DNA of 64,000 nt from Lachnospiraceae bacterium (GTDB taxonomy: Bacteria; Bacillota; Clostridia; Lachnospirales; Lachnospiraceae), in the NCBI GenBank assembly GCA_022796795.1, contig JAAWJI010000001.1, positions 124,001 through 188,000 on the forward strand, read 5' to 3'. A program made the translations under genes and the position numbers. Below are positions 35,326-43,834 of the stretch, piece by piece (the first letter of the stretch is position 1; the number at the start of each line of letters is the position of its first letter). The notes beneath the pieces are model-generated. The model did not search any database, was not told the origin of the DNA, and saw only the letters and a list, made by a program, of their open reading frames with translations.

Positions 35326-36003
35326 TTACTGCACAACCACCCGCTTGCGCCGGTTTTTCCGCTGTCTTCTCTGCTCTCCCAGAGCGGCAAAGTCCGTATG
35401 GTATACCAGCTGATCCATGACGATGCCCAGCAGGATCCCTGCGATTACATCCAGAGAGGAGTGCTGCTTTAAAAACATGGTGGCCAGGATAATGGCGATC
35501 ATCAGGACCAGGGAGCCCCCCCTAATGAGGAGATTTCGTCTAAGCTTGTCATTGTTCACCACCGCCATATGAGCAGCCACAGAGTTAAATACGTGAAGGC
35601 TGGGAAAGATATTGGTGGAGGTGTCTGCCTGGTATAAAAACTGTACGCAGACGGTAAAAATATTTTGCCGTTCAAATTCCGTGGGCCGCAGCAGATGGCC
35701 GTTGGGATAGATGGTGGATATTATGAGAAACAAAGTCATACCCGTAAAGGAAAAAATGGTGTATTGATAAAATTCCTTTTTATTCTTCAAAAACAGATAG
35801 ATAAAAACAGCTGGAACATATAAAAACCAGAGAAAATAGGGGACGATGAAGTATTCCACAAAGGGAAGCATATCGTCCAGAGCCATGTGTATTACATGAT
35901 AGGGCTGATTGGCCCGGCTCTCCAGCCACAGGAACCAGGGCATATAAATGAGCGCGTAGCTTGCGACCCAGATGTGTTTGTGAGTCCGAAAAAATTCCTT
36001 CAT
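35326..36003 (-). CDS. PAP2-family membrane phosphatase
   Basis: 225 residues from ATG at 36003 (AAGAAGG upstream on the minus strand). About five to six membrane helices. The three phosphatase motifs are visible: R106-P107 (GHLLRPTEF), S135-x-H137 (FPSLHVFNS) and H181...D185 (KQHSSLDVIAG). This motif set is typical of lipid phosphatases such as phosphatidate or undecaprenyl-pyrophosphate phosphatases. Which lipid is used is not readable. A lipid kinase is encoded divergently, 307 bp away, so the pair may act on opposite sides of one lipid pool. Confidence 0.87.
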   Translation of the reverse strand: MKEFFRTHKHIWVASYALIYMPWFLWLESRANQPYHVIHMALDDMLPFVEYFIVPYFLWFLYVPAVFIYLFLKNKKEFYQYTIFSFTGMTLFLIISTIYPNGHLLRPTEFERQNIFTVCVQFLYQADTSTNIFPSLHVFNSVAAHMAVVNNDKLRRNLLIRGGSLVLMIAIILATMFLKQHSSLDVIAGILLGIVMDQLVYHTDFAALGEQRRQRKNRRKRVVVQ

Positions 36004-36040
36004 AACATTGACATCCTTCTTGCGTTTTTGAACTATCCGG

Positions 36041-36069
36041 AGTATAGCACAGGGTTTTTTAAAGTACAA
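36041..36069 (-). promoter_or_regulatory. Sigma-A promoter of the PAP2 gene
   Basis: On the minus strand: -35 TTGTAC (36069-36064), 17-bp spacer, -10 TATACT (36046-36041), about 40 bp before the PAP2 start. Confidence 0.82.
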
Positions 36070-36144
36070 TGCACTTTCTAATATTTTAAGAAATAATTCA
36101 GAAATCATACCTGCTTCTTCTACTTTTCTTCCATTTCTTTTTGT

Positions 36145-36165
36145 TTTTAAGCTGCTTTTAAGCTG
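36145..36165. repeat. Tandem 11-bp direct repeat in the PAP2/lipid-kinase intergenic region
   Basis: TTTTAAGCTG occurs at 36145-36154 and again at 36156-36165, one helical turn apart, between the two divergent promoters. It could be an operator for a dimeric regulator. Nothing else stands out in the 307-base divergent region besides the two promoters. Confidence 0.4.
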
Positions 36166-36199
36166 TAGCCAAATAAGAGGGAGGACTGGCAGCTTTCCA

Positions 36200-36228
36200 T
36201 GGACTTCCGGGCCCCTTCGTGGTACAAT
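36200..36228 (+). promoter_or_regulatory. Probable sigma-A promoter of the lipid kinase operon
   Basis: -35 TGGACT (36200-36205, four of six matches), 17-bp spacer, -10 TACAAT (36223-36228), about 80 bp before the kinase start. Confidence 0.6.
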
Positions 36229-36310
36229 GTACGCGAAGGCAGTGGGTGGTCCGTTCCAGGGGCTGTGTCCTGCCATAAAGTAAGATGCCTAAAGATGGAG
36301 GAAAATGGTC

Positions 36311-37240
36311 ATGTACTATTTTATTGTGAATCCAAGCTCCCGTTCGGGAAGAGGCAGGAAGGTCTGGCAGCAGGTGGAAGTGGAGCTAGAGCGGCTTTCT
36401 GTGGAATACCGGGTCTTTTTTACCTCTGGACAGGGACATGCTATAAAGCTTTCCCGGGAGATTACCAGCCGGGATGGATCTCATACCCTGGTGGCTTTGG
36501 GCGGCGACGGAACGGTGAATGAGGTGATCAATGGAATCCAGGATTTTGACCGGGTGACCTTTGCCTATATTCCCACCGGATCCAGCAATGATTTTGCCAG
36601 GAGCCTTAAGCTTCCGGGGGAGCCTTTGGAGGCTCTCGCCAATATTCTGCATCCCAAGTATTATCGCAGAATTGATCTGGGAAGGATGGAGTATGGAAAC
36701 AGGCAGAGACTGTTTGCCGTGAGCTGCGGAATGGGCTTTGACGCTGCCGTCTGTTATGAGGCTCTCCACTCCAAAATGAAACGGCTTTTAAACCGGATCA
36801 AGCTGGGAAAGCTGACCTATGTGGGCATTGCCCTGCGCCAGATGATTCTCCTAAAGGGACATGCCATCAGTATGACGGCGGAGGGTTCTGGAAAGCGGAT
36901 GTTTCCCAAGACCTTTTTTGTGTCGGTGATGAACTGCGCCTATGAGGGAGGCGGATTGAAAATGTGTCCCCAAGCGCAGCCCTTTGACGGACGATTGGAT
37001 ACCTGCGTGGTGGAGTCAGTGAATAAACTTTTCCTATCCCTGGTTCTCCCCACGGCTTTTTTTGGAAAGCATACCCATTTCTGGTGTGTACATATGAACC
37101 GGGGGCCAGTGATTCGTCTAAAGGCCCAGACGCCGCTGCCTGTGCACGCGGATGGGGAATTCTGTAAATATCACAGGGAGCTTGTGATCAGCTGCCTTCC
37201 AGGGCGTCTGAAAATCATTGCCGGGAAAGAGGAGATTTGA
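36311..37240 (+). CDS. Diacylglycerol/lipid kinase (DagK/YegS family)
   Basis: 309 residues from ATG 36311, which lies 9 bp behind GGAGG; ATG 36305 is too close. Starts YYFIVNPSSRSGRGRKVW, with the nucleotide-binding LVALGGDGTVNEVING near residues 60-75 and PTGSSNDFARSL, both hallmarks of the DAGK catalytic domain. C-terminal half FFVSVMNCAYEGGGLKMCP and HADGEF complete the fold. It phosphorylates diacylglycerol or a related lipid at the membrane. The next gene starts right at its stop. Confidence 0.92.
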   Translation: MYYFIVNPSSRSGRGRKVWQQVEVELERLSVEYRVFFTSGQGHAIKLSREITSRDGSHTLVALGGDGTVNEVINGIQDFDRVTFAYIPTGSSNDFARSLKLPGEPLEALANILHPKYYRRIDLGRMEYGNRQRLFAVSCGMGFDAAVCYEALHSKMKRLLNRIKLGKLTYVGIALRQMILLKGHAISMTAEGSGKRMFPKTFFVSVMNCAYEGGGLKMCPQAQPFDGRLDTCVVESVNKLFLSLVLPTAFFGKHTHFWCVHMNRGPVIRLKAQTPLPVHADGEFCKYHRELVISCLPGRLKIIAGKEEI

Positions 37241-38080
37241 TTGCGTGTAAAAAATAAGAAGGCCCATGTGGGGCGCCGGCATGCAGCACATCAACATAGG
37301 GATGGCATGCTTTCCATTGATTATTATGCCTATGCATCTAAAATCAGGGGCTGGAATCCAGGCTTTAAGGTGGGTTTTGCCCTGGGGCTTTTGATTTTCG
37401 GTATTGCGGCGGACTCGGTATGGGTATCGCTTTTGATTTTCCTGGGTATGGCCTGGCTTACCGTGGGAAAAGGAGGGCTTAAGCTTTCCCGGTATATAAG
37501 CTTCCTGACCGTGCCGCTGGTGTTTATCCTCATGAGCAGTGCGGCCATTGCCTGCAATTTTTCCTTTACAGCCCAGGGAGACTACCGCCTGCATCTGGGA
37601 TTTTTTTATGTATATACTACGGTGGAGGGACTGGAGCAGACAGGCCGGATTGTGATGAAAGCCCTGGGGGCGGTGAGCTGTATGTATATGATGTCCTTGT
37701 CCACTCCTGTGACGGAGATTGTAAATGTGCTGGGGAGGGCTCATATGCCGGCTTTGATCACAGAGCTGATGCATATGATTTACCGTTATATTTTTATTTT
37801 GCTGGAGGTGCAGAATAAGATGACCATAGCGGCAAAATCCCGGCTGGGCTACCGGGATCTGAAGACCTCCTACCTGTCCTTTGGACATACCTTAAGCAAT
37901 CTTTTGGTAGTGTCCATGCGCAGAGCTAATGCTTATTATGATGCGCTGGAGTCCCGGTGCTATGATGGGGAGCTTTGTTTTCTGGAGGAGGAAAAGCCTC
38001 TGCGGGCGGCGCAGGTGGCGCCTGCCACGGGATTTGCGGCGGTTTTGCTGGCGGTGTGGATCTGGACAAGGCTGGGATGA
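37241..38080 (+). CDS. ECF transporter T component (CbiQ family)
   Basis: 279 residues if the TTG at 37241 is used (GAGGAG 7 bp upstream, abutting the kinase stop). The family core starts at MLSIDYYAYASKIRGWNPGFKV, ATG 37310, so the first 23 residues, which are His/Arg-rich (HVGRRHAAHQHRDG), may be an extension or untranslated. Four or five membrane helices follow, with the T-component signature near RRANAYYDALESRCYDG (the coupling A-R-G-like helix). It links an S component to ATPases; the ATPase is next, but no S component is nearby. Confidence 0.82.
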   Translation: MRVKNKKAHVGRRHAAHQHRDGMLSIDYYAYASKIRGWNPGFKVGFALGLLIFGIAADSVWVSLLIFLGMAWLTVGKGGLKLSRYISFLTVPLVFILMSSAAIACNFSFTAQGDYRLHLGFFYVYTTVEGLEQTGRIVMKALGAVSCMYMMSLSTPVTEIVNVLGRAHMPALITELMHMIYRYIFILLEVQNKMTIAAKSRLGYRDLKTSYLSFGHTLSNLLVVSMRRANAYYDALESRCYDGELCFLEEEKPLRAAQVAPATGFAAVLLAVWIWTRLG

Positions 38081-38155
38081 GTTTTGCCCGAAAAATGGGG
38101 AACCTGGGGGGATAACCAGGTATTTGAGGGATGACACAGGAAAGAGGAGGCAGAC

Positions 38156-38983
38156 ATGGGAGATATATTGGTGGAGGTACGGGACCTGTACTATACATAT
38201 TCGGATGATCATGACGCGCTGAAGGGGATCAGCGTGGGAATCCGCCAGGGAGAAAAGGTGGCGGTGGTAGGGTCCAACGGAGCCGGGAAATCCACCTTTT
38301 TCCTGAATCTAAATGGGGTGCTGACGCCCAGCTCCGGGGAGATTCTCTATCGGGGAAGGGTTATGGGCAGGAGCAAGAAGGAGCTAAATGAGCTGCGAAA
38401 AAATATCGGCATTGTGTTTCAGGATGCGGACAATCAGATCATAGCCTCCACGGTCATGGGGGAGGTTTCCTTTGGTCCCATGAATCTAAAGCTTTCCAGG
38501 GAGGAAGTGAGGGAACGGGTGGAGGAGGCTTTGGCCTATATGAATATCACGGAATTTCGGGACCGCCCGCCTCACTATTTAAGCGGTGGGGAGAAAAAGC
38601 GGGTCAGCATTGCAGATATTATCGCTATGAAGCCAGAACTGATTATCTTTGATGAACCCACGGCAGCCCTGGATCCCCTAAACGCAGGCAGGCTGGAGCA
38701 CACCATTTCCAGGCTGGAGAAGCAGGGCATGACCATGCTGATCTCCACTCACGACATTGATTTTGCCTACCGCTGGGCAGACCGGGTGCTGGTGTTTGCG
38801 GAAGGAAGCATCCTTGCGGACGGAGATCCGGTGGCTGTGTTTAAGGACATGGAGGTGCTTTTGCGAGCCCATCTACGGCGTCCTACCCTGCTGGATATGT
38901 ATGATCTTTTGGTGGAGAGGGGAAAACTACCGGATGAGGGGCGGTATCCCCGGAAGGTGGAGGACTTTGCGGAAATACTATAG
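38156..38983 (+). CDS. ECF transporter ATPase (CbiO family)
   Basis: 275 residues behind AAAGAGGAGGCAGAC. Walker A GSNGAGKSTFFLNLNG, Q-loop IVFQDADNQIIASTV, signature YLSGGEKKRVSIADII, Walker B LIIFDEPTAALDP and the switch histidine in STHDIDFAYRWADRV are all present. It energises the T component encoded 75 bp upstream. Only one A subunit is encoded here; it may work as a homodimer as in cobalt and nickel ECF systems. Confidence 0.92.
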   Translation: MGDILVEVRDLYYTYSDDHDALKGISVGIRQGEKVAVVGSNGAGKSTFFLNLNGVLTPSSGEILYRGRVMGRSKKELNELRKNIGIVFQDADNQIIASTVMGEVSFGPMNLKLSREEVRERVEEALAYMNITEFRDRPPHYLSGGEKKRVSIADIIAMKPELIIFDEPTAALDPLNAGRLEHTISRLEKQGMTMLISTHDIDFAYRWADRVLVFAEGSILADGDPVAVFKDMEVLLRAHLRRPTLLDMYDLLVERGKLPDEGRYPRKVEDFAEIL

Positions 38984-39003
38984 AAGGAAGAGAGGAATTG
39001 AAA

Positions 39004-41283
39004 ATGGAAATTGTTTATAGAGAAGAGCAGGGGCTGTTTCGCCTGACCTCTGGCAACATGGAGTATGGAATCGGCATTGTGGACGGCCAGTATGTGGGAC
39101 ATGTGTATTTTGGAAAAAGGATTGAGGATGACGGATACACGTATCTGATGCGGACCGGGGAGGCTCCGTATACGCCTTCCGCCAACAAGAGGGAGACAGG
39201 GGCCTTTATGGATTCCTTTCCCTTTGAATATTCTGTCTGGGGAAGGGGAGACTACCGGGAGAGCTGTCTGATGGTGAAAAGTCCGGAAGGGTACCGAGGA
39301 TGTGAGCTGTGGTATGAGGGCTACCGAATCCTGGATGGAAAACCCAGGCTTTCTGGTCTTCCCGCTACCTTCTGCAAGGACCCGGAGGGAGGGGACGGAA
39401 AAACATTGGAGCTGTACTGCAAGGATAAGGTTTTGGGGCTTCGTGTGATCCTGCGGTACAGTATTTTTGCGGACAGTGAGGCTCTTCTTAGAAGCGTGGA
39501 GCTGGTCAATGAGGGAGACAAAAGGGTTTGCCTGGAGAAGGTGCTTAGCGCCTGCCTGGATATGGACAGCGGCCATGAGCAGGTGCTGACCTTAAATGGT
39601 TCCTGGGGCAGAGAGCGGCATATGGAGAGAAGGGACTTGGCTTATGGAAAGCAGCAGGTATCCTCTGTGCGGGGAGAGACCAGCCATCAGGAGCAGCCAT
39701 TTATGGCGGTTCTGGATCAAAATGCAGATCAGGATCATGGAGAGGTCTACGCCATGCATCTCATATACTCCGGAAACTTTGCGGCTCAGGTGGAAAAGAG
39801 TCAGTATGACAGCCTGCGCATGACAATAGGCATCCATCCCGAGGGATTTTCCTGGATGCTGAAGCCGGGAGAACATTTTACAGCTCCCGAGGCGGTTCTT
39901 GTATATTCGGATGAGGGACTGGGCAAAATGACACGTACCTTCCATGATCTGTATCGGAACCATCTGATCCGCAGTCCTTATCTCCATGAGAAGCGCCCTG
40001 TTCTCCTCAATAACTGGGAGGCCACCTATTTTGACTTTAATTCAGACAAGCTTATTGCGATTGCAAGGGAGGCCGGGAAGCGGGGCATTGAAATGCTGGT
40101 CATGGACGACGGCTGGTTTGGATGTCGGGATTCTGACAACAGCTCCTTGGGGGATTGGTTTGTAAACGAGGAAAAGCTCCAGGGAACCTTAAAGGAGCTG
40201 GTGGACCGGGTCCGGGAGGAAGGCCTTTTGTTCGGTATCTGGTTTGAGCCGGAGATGGTTTCCCCTAACTCCCTTCTGTATCGGCAGCATCCAGACTGGG
40301 CATTTGCTGTGCCGGGACGGGATCCGGTGCAGATTCGGGCTCAGTATGTGCTGGATCTGTCCAGGCCTGAGGTGCGGGATTATGTATTTGAGGCGGTGGC
40401 AAATATTTTGCGGAGCGCGGATATTTCCTATGTGAAATGGGACATGAACCGGCAGCTGACCGATGTAGGCGGCTTGTGCATGGGAGCGGAGCGCCAAGGA
40501 GAGCTGTTTCATCGGTACGTGCTGGGAGTTTACGAGCTGCAGGAGCGGCTGGTGACAGAGTTTCCGGGGCTTTTGCTGGAGAATTGCTCCGCAGGGGGAG
40601 CCAGGTTTGATCCGGGAATGCTCTACTACAGCCCCCAGATCTGGTGCTCTGATGACACGGATGCTATAGAGAGACTGGCGATTCAGGAGGGTACGGCCTT
40701 ATTGTATCCCTTAAGTACCATGGGAGCTCATGTCAGCGACTGTCCCAACCATGTCACTGGGCGGGTGACGCCCTTTACCACCCGGGGGCATGTGGCCATG
40801 GCCGGAACCTTTGGCTATGAGCTGGACATTACCCGTATATCCAGGGAGGATCAAAAGGAGATTGAGGAACAGGTGAAGCAGTATCATCAGTTCCAGCCCT
40901 TAGTGCGGGAAGGAGATTACTTTCGGATCGCCTCCTACTCGGAAAATCATCTCTATGACTGCTGGGAGGTGGTCTCCAAGGATCAAAGACAAGCCCTGGT
41001 AACCTATGTGCAGGTATTAGCCAGGCCCAACTACCATAGCCGGAGGATTCGGCTCAAGGGGCTTAGGGAGGATGGATGGTACCGTCTGGAGACAGAGGAC
41101 CTGCGCATGGGAGAGTATGGAGAAGGTCTGGCCCAGCCTCAAAATGGGGGTGTGTACAGCGGCAGGCTTTTGATGCGGGGCGGTATCCTGGTAGATCCTA
41201 TGAAGGGAGATTATACCAGCAGGCTGTTTCATCTTGTGTCAGTAGATCATCCGGGTTCCCGGGGAACAAAAGGGCAAGGCTGA
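39004..41283 (+). CDS. Alpha-galactosidase, glycoside hydrolase family 36
   Basis: 759 residues from ATG 39004 (GAGAGGAA upstream; the TTG at 38998 is too close). GH36 layout: N-terminal beta-supersandwich, then a TIM barrel with LVMDDGWFGCRDSDNSSLG, LFGIWFEPEMVSPNS, the nucleophile D480 in YVKWDMNRQL and the acid/base D550 in QIWCSDDTDA, plus LLENCSAGGARFD. No signal peptide, so it is cytoplasmic and hydrolyses imported alpha-galactosides such as melibiose or raffinose. No dedicated galactoside transporter is adjacent. Confidence 0.94.
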   Translation: MEIVYREEQGLFRLTSGNMEYGIGIVDGQYVGHVYFGKRIEDDGYTYLMRTGEAPYTPSANKRETGAFMDSFPFEYSVWGRGDYRESCLMVKSPEGYRGCELWYEGYRILDGKPRLSGLPATFCKDPEGGDGKTLELYCKDKVLGLRVILRYSIFADSEALLRSVELVNEGDKRVCLEKVLSACLDMDSGHEQVLTLNGSWGRERHMERRDLAYGKQQVSSVRGETSHQEQPFMAVLDQNADQDHGEVYAMHLIYSGNFAAQVEKSQYDSLRMTIGIHPEGFSWMLKPGEHFTAPEAVLVYSDEGLGKMTRTFHDLYRNHLIRSPYLHEKRPVLLNNWEATYFDFNSDKLIAIAREAGKRGIEMLVMDDGWFGCRDSDNSSLGDWFVNEEKLQGTLKELVDRVREEGLLFGIWFEPEMVSPNSLLYRQHPDWAFAVPGRDPVQIRAQYVLDLSRPEVRDYVFEAVANILRSADISYVKWDMNRQLTDVGGLCMGAERQGELFHRYVLGVYELQERLVTEFPGLLLENCSAGGARFDPGMLYYSPQIWCSDDTDAIERLAIQEGTALLYPLSTMGAHVSDCPNHVTGRVTPFTTRGHVAMAGTFGYELDITRISREDQKEIEEQVKQYHQFQPLVREGDYFRIASYSENHLYDCWEVVSKDQRQALVTYVQVLARPNYHSRRIRLKGLREDGWYRLETEDLRMGEYGEGLAQPQNGGVYSGRLLMRGGILVDPMKGDYTSRLFHLVSVDHPGSRGTKGQG

Positions 41284-41327
41284 AGGGGTCTCCCTGGATA
41301 ACAAAAGGAAACTTATGGGCGTCTGCG

Positions 41328-41356
41328 TTGACTATTGGGAAAGATTCGTGTAGAAT
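41328..41356 (+). promoter_or_regulatory. Sigma-A promoter of the FAD enzyme gene
   Basis: -35 TTGACT (41328-41333), 17-bp spacer, -10 TAGAAT (41351-41356), about 90 bp before the ATG at 41449. Confidence 0.82.
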
Positions 41357-41448
41357 AAACGGAAGAATGGTTACTTTTGGTAAGTAGAGAACTGTTTTCC
41401 TCAATTTTTAGGGAAAAGGCGGGAAGGCAGGAGGCAGAGAGGTTTAAA

Positions 41449-43011
41449 ATGAAAAGAGCAGTGATTATTGGAGCTGGCCCGGCAGGGCTTACGGCAGCCT
41501 ATGAGCTTTTAAAGCGTTCGGATGAGTATGAGGTGCTGATTCTGGAGGAGAGCCAGGAGATCGGCGGAATTTCCCGTACGGTCCGTTACCATGGCAACCG
41601 CATGGACATTGGCGGCCATCGCTTCTTTTCCAAGGATGACCGGGTGACTGCCTGGTGGGATAAAATCATGCCCCGGCAGGGAAAACCCTCCTACGACGAC
41701 CGGGTGCTGGGCCGGAAGGTTCTCCTGAAAAAGGGAGGGCCGGATCCGGAGAAGGAGGACCGGGTTATGCTGACCCGAAACCGGGTGTCCCGGATTTACT
41801 ATCAGAAGAAGTTTTTTGAATACCCTATCAGCGGAAAGATTATCTTTCAGCTGGATTTCATCACCCTTATGAAGGCTGGATTCAGCTATCTTGCTTCTGT
41901 GGTGCATAAAAAGCCCGAGGACTCCCTGGAAAATTTCTATATCAACAGCTTTGGGCGCAAGCTCTACTCCATGTTTTTTGAGGGCTACACGGAGAAGCTG
42001 TGGGGCCGTCATCCCAGCCAGATTTCCGCGGACTGGGGCGCTCAGCGGACCAAGGGCCTGTCCATTATAGGCATACTAAAGGACATGGTGTCCAAGATGC
42101 TTCCGGGAAAGAAGGACAAGCACAAGGTACAGACCTCCCTGATCGAGGAGTTTAACTATCCCAAATATGGTCCGGGACAGCTGTGGGAGACAGCGGCGGA
42201 CGAGATCGTAAAGATGGGAGGAGAGATCCGCAAGGGCTGCCGGGTAACCCGGGTGCAGACAGAAGGGAACCGGGTCACTGGCCTGGAGTACCAGAGCGAT
42301 GGACAGGCCTGTACGGTAGAGGGAGACGTATTCTTCTCCTCCATGCCTCTCAAGGATTTGGTGGCCGGAATGCCGGAGGTGCCGGAGAAAGAGGCGAAAA
42401 TCGCCGCCGGGCTTCCCTACCGGGATTTTGTCACCGTAGGCCTTTTGGTGGACAAGCTTAACCTGAAAAATGAAACGGAACTTAAGACCCTGAGCAATAT
42501 TGTGCCGGACTGCTGGATCTATGTGCAGGATGTGGGCGTTAAGCTTGGCCGGATCCAGATTTTCAACAACTGGTCTCCTTATATGGTGCAGGATCCGGAG
42601 CATACGGTATGGATCGGCCTGGAGTATTTTTGCGACGAGGGCGACAAATACTGGAAGCTGAGCCAGGAGAAATGGGTGAAGCTGGGTGTTCACGAGCTGA
42701 TCAAAATGGGCGTAATCTCCGACGAGAAGCAGGTGCTGGATTCTCATCGGGAGCGGGTGAAGAAGGCGTATCCGGCCTATTTCGACACCTACGCAGAGAT
42801 CGACCAGCTGATCGGCTATCTGAACCAGTTTGAAAATCTTTACTGCGTGGGCCGAAACGGCCAGCACCGGTACAACAACATGGATCACTCCATGGCCACC
42901 TCCTTTGAGGCGGTGGACAACCTGCTGAGCGGAAAGAGCGGGAAGGAGAATGTGTGGAGCGTGAACACGGAAAAGGAATATCATGAAGTGAAGAGCCAGG
43001 AGGAGAAGTAG
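41449..43011 (+). CDS. FAD-dependent amine-oxidase/protoporphyrinogen-oxidase-like protein
   Basis: 520 residues from ATG 41449 behind GCAGAGAGG. Dinucleotide-binding start [20 protein letters not shown], then [20 protein letters not shown] and [12 protein letters not shown], as in COG1232 proteins; a C-terminal [20 protein letters not shown] closes the FAD site. Annotated relatives are often called protoporphyrinogen oxidase or UDP-galactopyranose-mutase-like, but no heme genes are nearby and its middle ([24 protein letters not shown]) resembles glycan-related relatives. Specific substrate unknown. Confidence 0.85.
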   Translation: MKRAVIIGAGPAGLTAAYELLKRSDEYEVLILEESQEIGGISRTVRYHGNRMDIGGHRFFSKDDRVTAWWDKIMPRQGKPSYDDRVLGRKVLLKKGGPDPEKEDRVMLTRNRVSRIYYQKKFFEYPISGKIIFQLDFITLMKAGFSYLASVVHKKPEDSLENFYINSFGRKLYSMFFEGYTEKLWGRHPSQISADWGAQRTKGLSIIGILKDMVSKMLPGKKDKHKVQTSLIEEFNYPKYGPGQLWETAADEIVKMGGEIRKGCRVTRVQTEGNRVTGLEYQSDGQACTVEGDVFFSSMPLKDLVAGMPEVPEKEAKIAAGLPYRDFVTVGLLVDKLNLKNETELKTLSNIVPDCWIYVQDVGVKLGRIQIFNNWSPYMVQDPEHTVWIGLEYFCDEGDKYWKLSQEKWVKLGVHELIKMGVISDEKQVLDSHRERVKKAYPAYFDTYAEIDQLIGYLNQFENLYCVGRNGQHRYNNMDHSMATSFEAVDNLLSGKSGKENVWSVNTEKEYHEVKSQEEK

Positions 43012-43035
43012 AAACTTTCTGTTAAGCAAAGCGAA

Positions 43036-43078
43036 AAAACTGAGCCACTACTGTTATTGTTGGTAGTGGCTCAGTTTT
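43036..43078 (+). terminator. Strong rho-independent terminator after the FAD enzyme
   Basis: AAAACTGAGCCACTAC (43036-43051) pairs perfectly with GTAGTGGCTCAGTTTT (43063-43078), 16 bp, with an 11-base loop and a T-run at the end. Confidence 0.93.
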
Positions 43079-43127
43079 TATCATAGATTGGGTGGGGAAA
43101 TGGTTTTTTATGAAATTTCTTTTTTCT

Positions 43128-43157
43128 GTGACATATCTCTTCTTTCAAAAGTATAAT
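43128..43157 (+). promoter_or_regulatory. Promoter of the ECF sigma factor gene
   Basis: -35 GTGACA (43128-43133), 18-bp spacer, -10 TATAAT (43152-43157), about 25 bp before the sigma factor ATG. It looks like a sigma-A promoter; an ECF-type autoregulatory promoter is not evident. Confidence 0.72.
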
Positions 43158-43183
43158 AGGTACAGGCCTGGAAGGAGGAGCAT

Positions 43184-43816
43184 ATGAATCGGGACATGGA
43201 ACGGAAACAGCAGATTGAAGCTCTGATTTTGAAATATGAGAAAACGGTATACAAGCTGGCTTATTCTTATATGAGGAATAGGCAGGATACCGACGACATT
43301 TATCAGGAGGTCTTCCTGCGGTTTTTCCGGAAGAAACCGGAGTTTGAAAGTGAGGAGCATGAGAAGGCGTGGTTCATTCGAACTACAATAAATTGCTGTA
43401 AGAGTTATTTTTTGTCTGGTTGGGTGAAACGGACCATGGCTCTGGAGGAACAGACCATGGGCCGGGAGGACAGCTATGAGATGGAGGAACGCAGCGACCT
43501 GTTTTATGCGGTCATGGAGCTCCCTGTGAAGTATCGGACGGTGATTCATCTTTTTTACTATGAGAGGTACACGGTAAGGGAGATTGCCGAGCTTCTGGAG
43601 GAAAAGGTGACGACTATTACGACCAGGCTTAGCAGAGGACGGGAGCAGCTTCGGGAGGTGCTGGATGCGGAGGCGGCCAGGGAGTCTAAGGGACATGGGA
43701 ACATGGCTCGCAAAAAACGGGCCGGCGCCCAAGGAGCGGGAAACAGAAGTCAGAGCCCTAAGAGTACGGGAAATTTATCAGTGGTGGGACAGAAGGAAAC
43801 TTATATTAGATTTTAG
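43184..43816 (+). CDS. ECF-type RNA polymerase sigma factor
   Basis: 210 residues behind GGAAGGAGGAGC. Region 2: YKLAYSYMRNRQDTDDIYQE with VFLRFFRKKPEFES and KAWFIRTTINCCKSYF; region 4: PVKYRTVIHLFYYERYTVRE followed by IAELLEEKVTTITTRLSRGR. The last 40 residues are a basic, Gly/Ser/Asn-rich tail not needed for the fold. The next gene encodes a membrane DUF4179 protein that likely acts as its anti-sigma factor. Confidence 0.92.
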   Translation: MNRDMERKQQIEALILKYEKTVYKLAYSYMRNRQDTDDIYQEVFLRFFRKKPEFESEEHEKAWFIRTTINCCKSYFLSGWVKRTMALEEQTMGREDSYEMEERSDLFYAVMELPVKYRTVIHLFYYERYTVREIAELLEEKVTTITTRLSRGREQLREVLDAEAARESKGHGNMARKKRAGAQGAGNRSQSPKSTGNLSVVGQKETYIRF

Positions 43817-43834
43817 AAAAGGAGGAGTGTAGGC

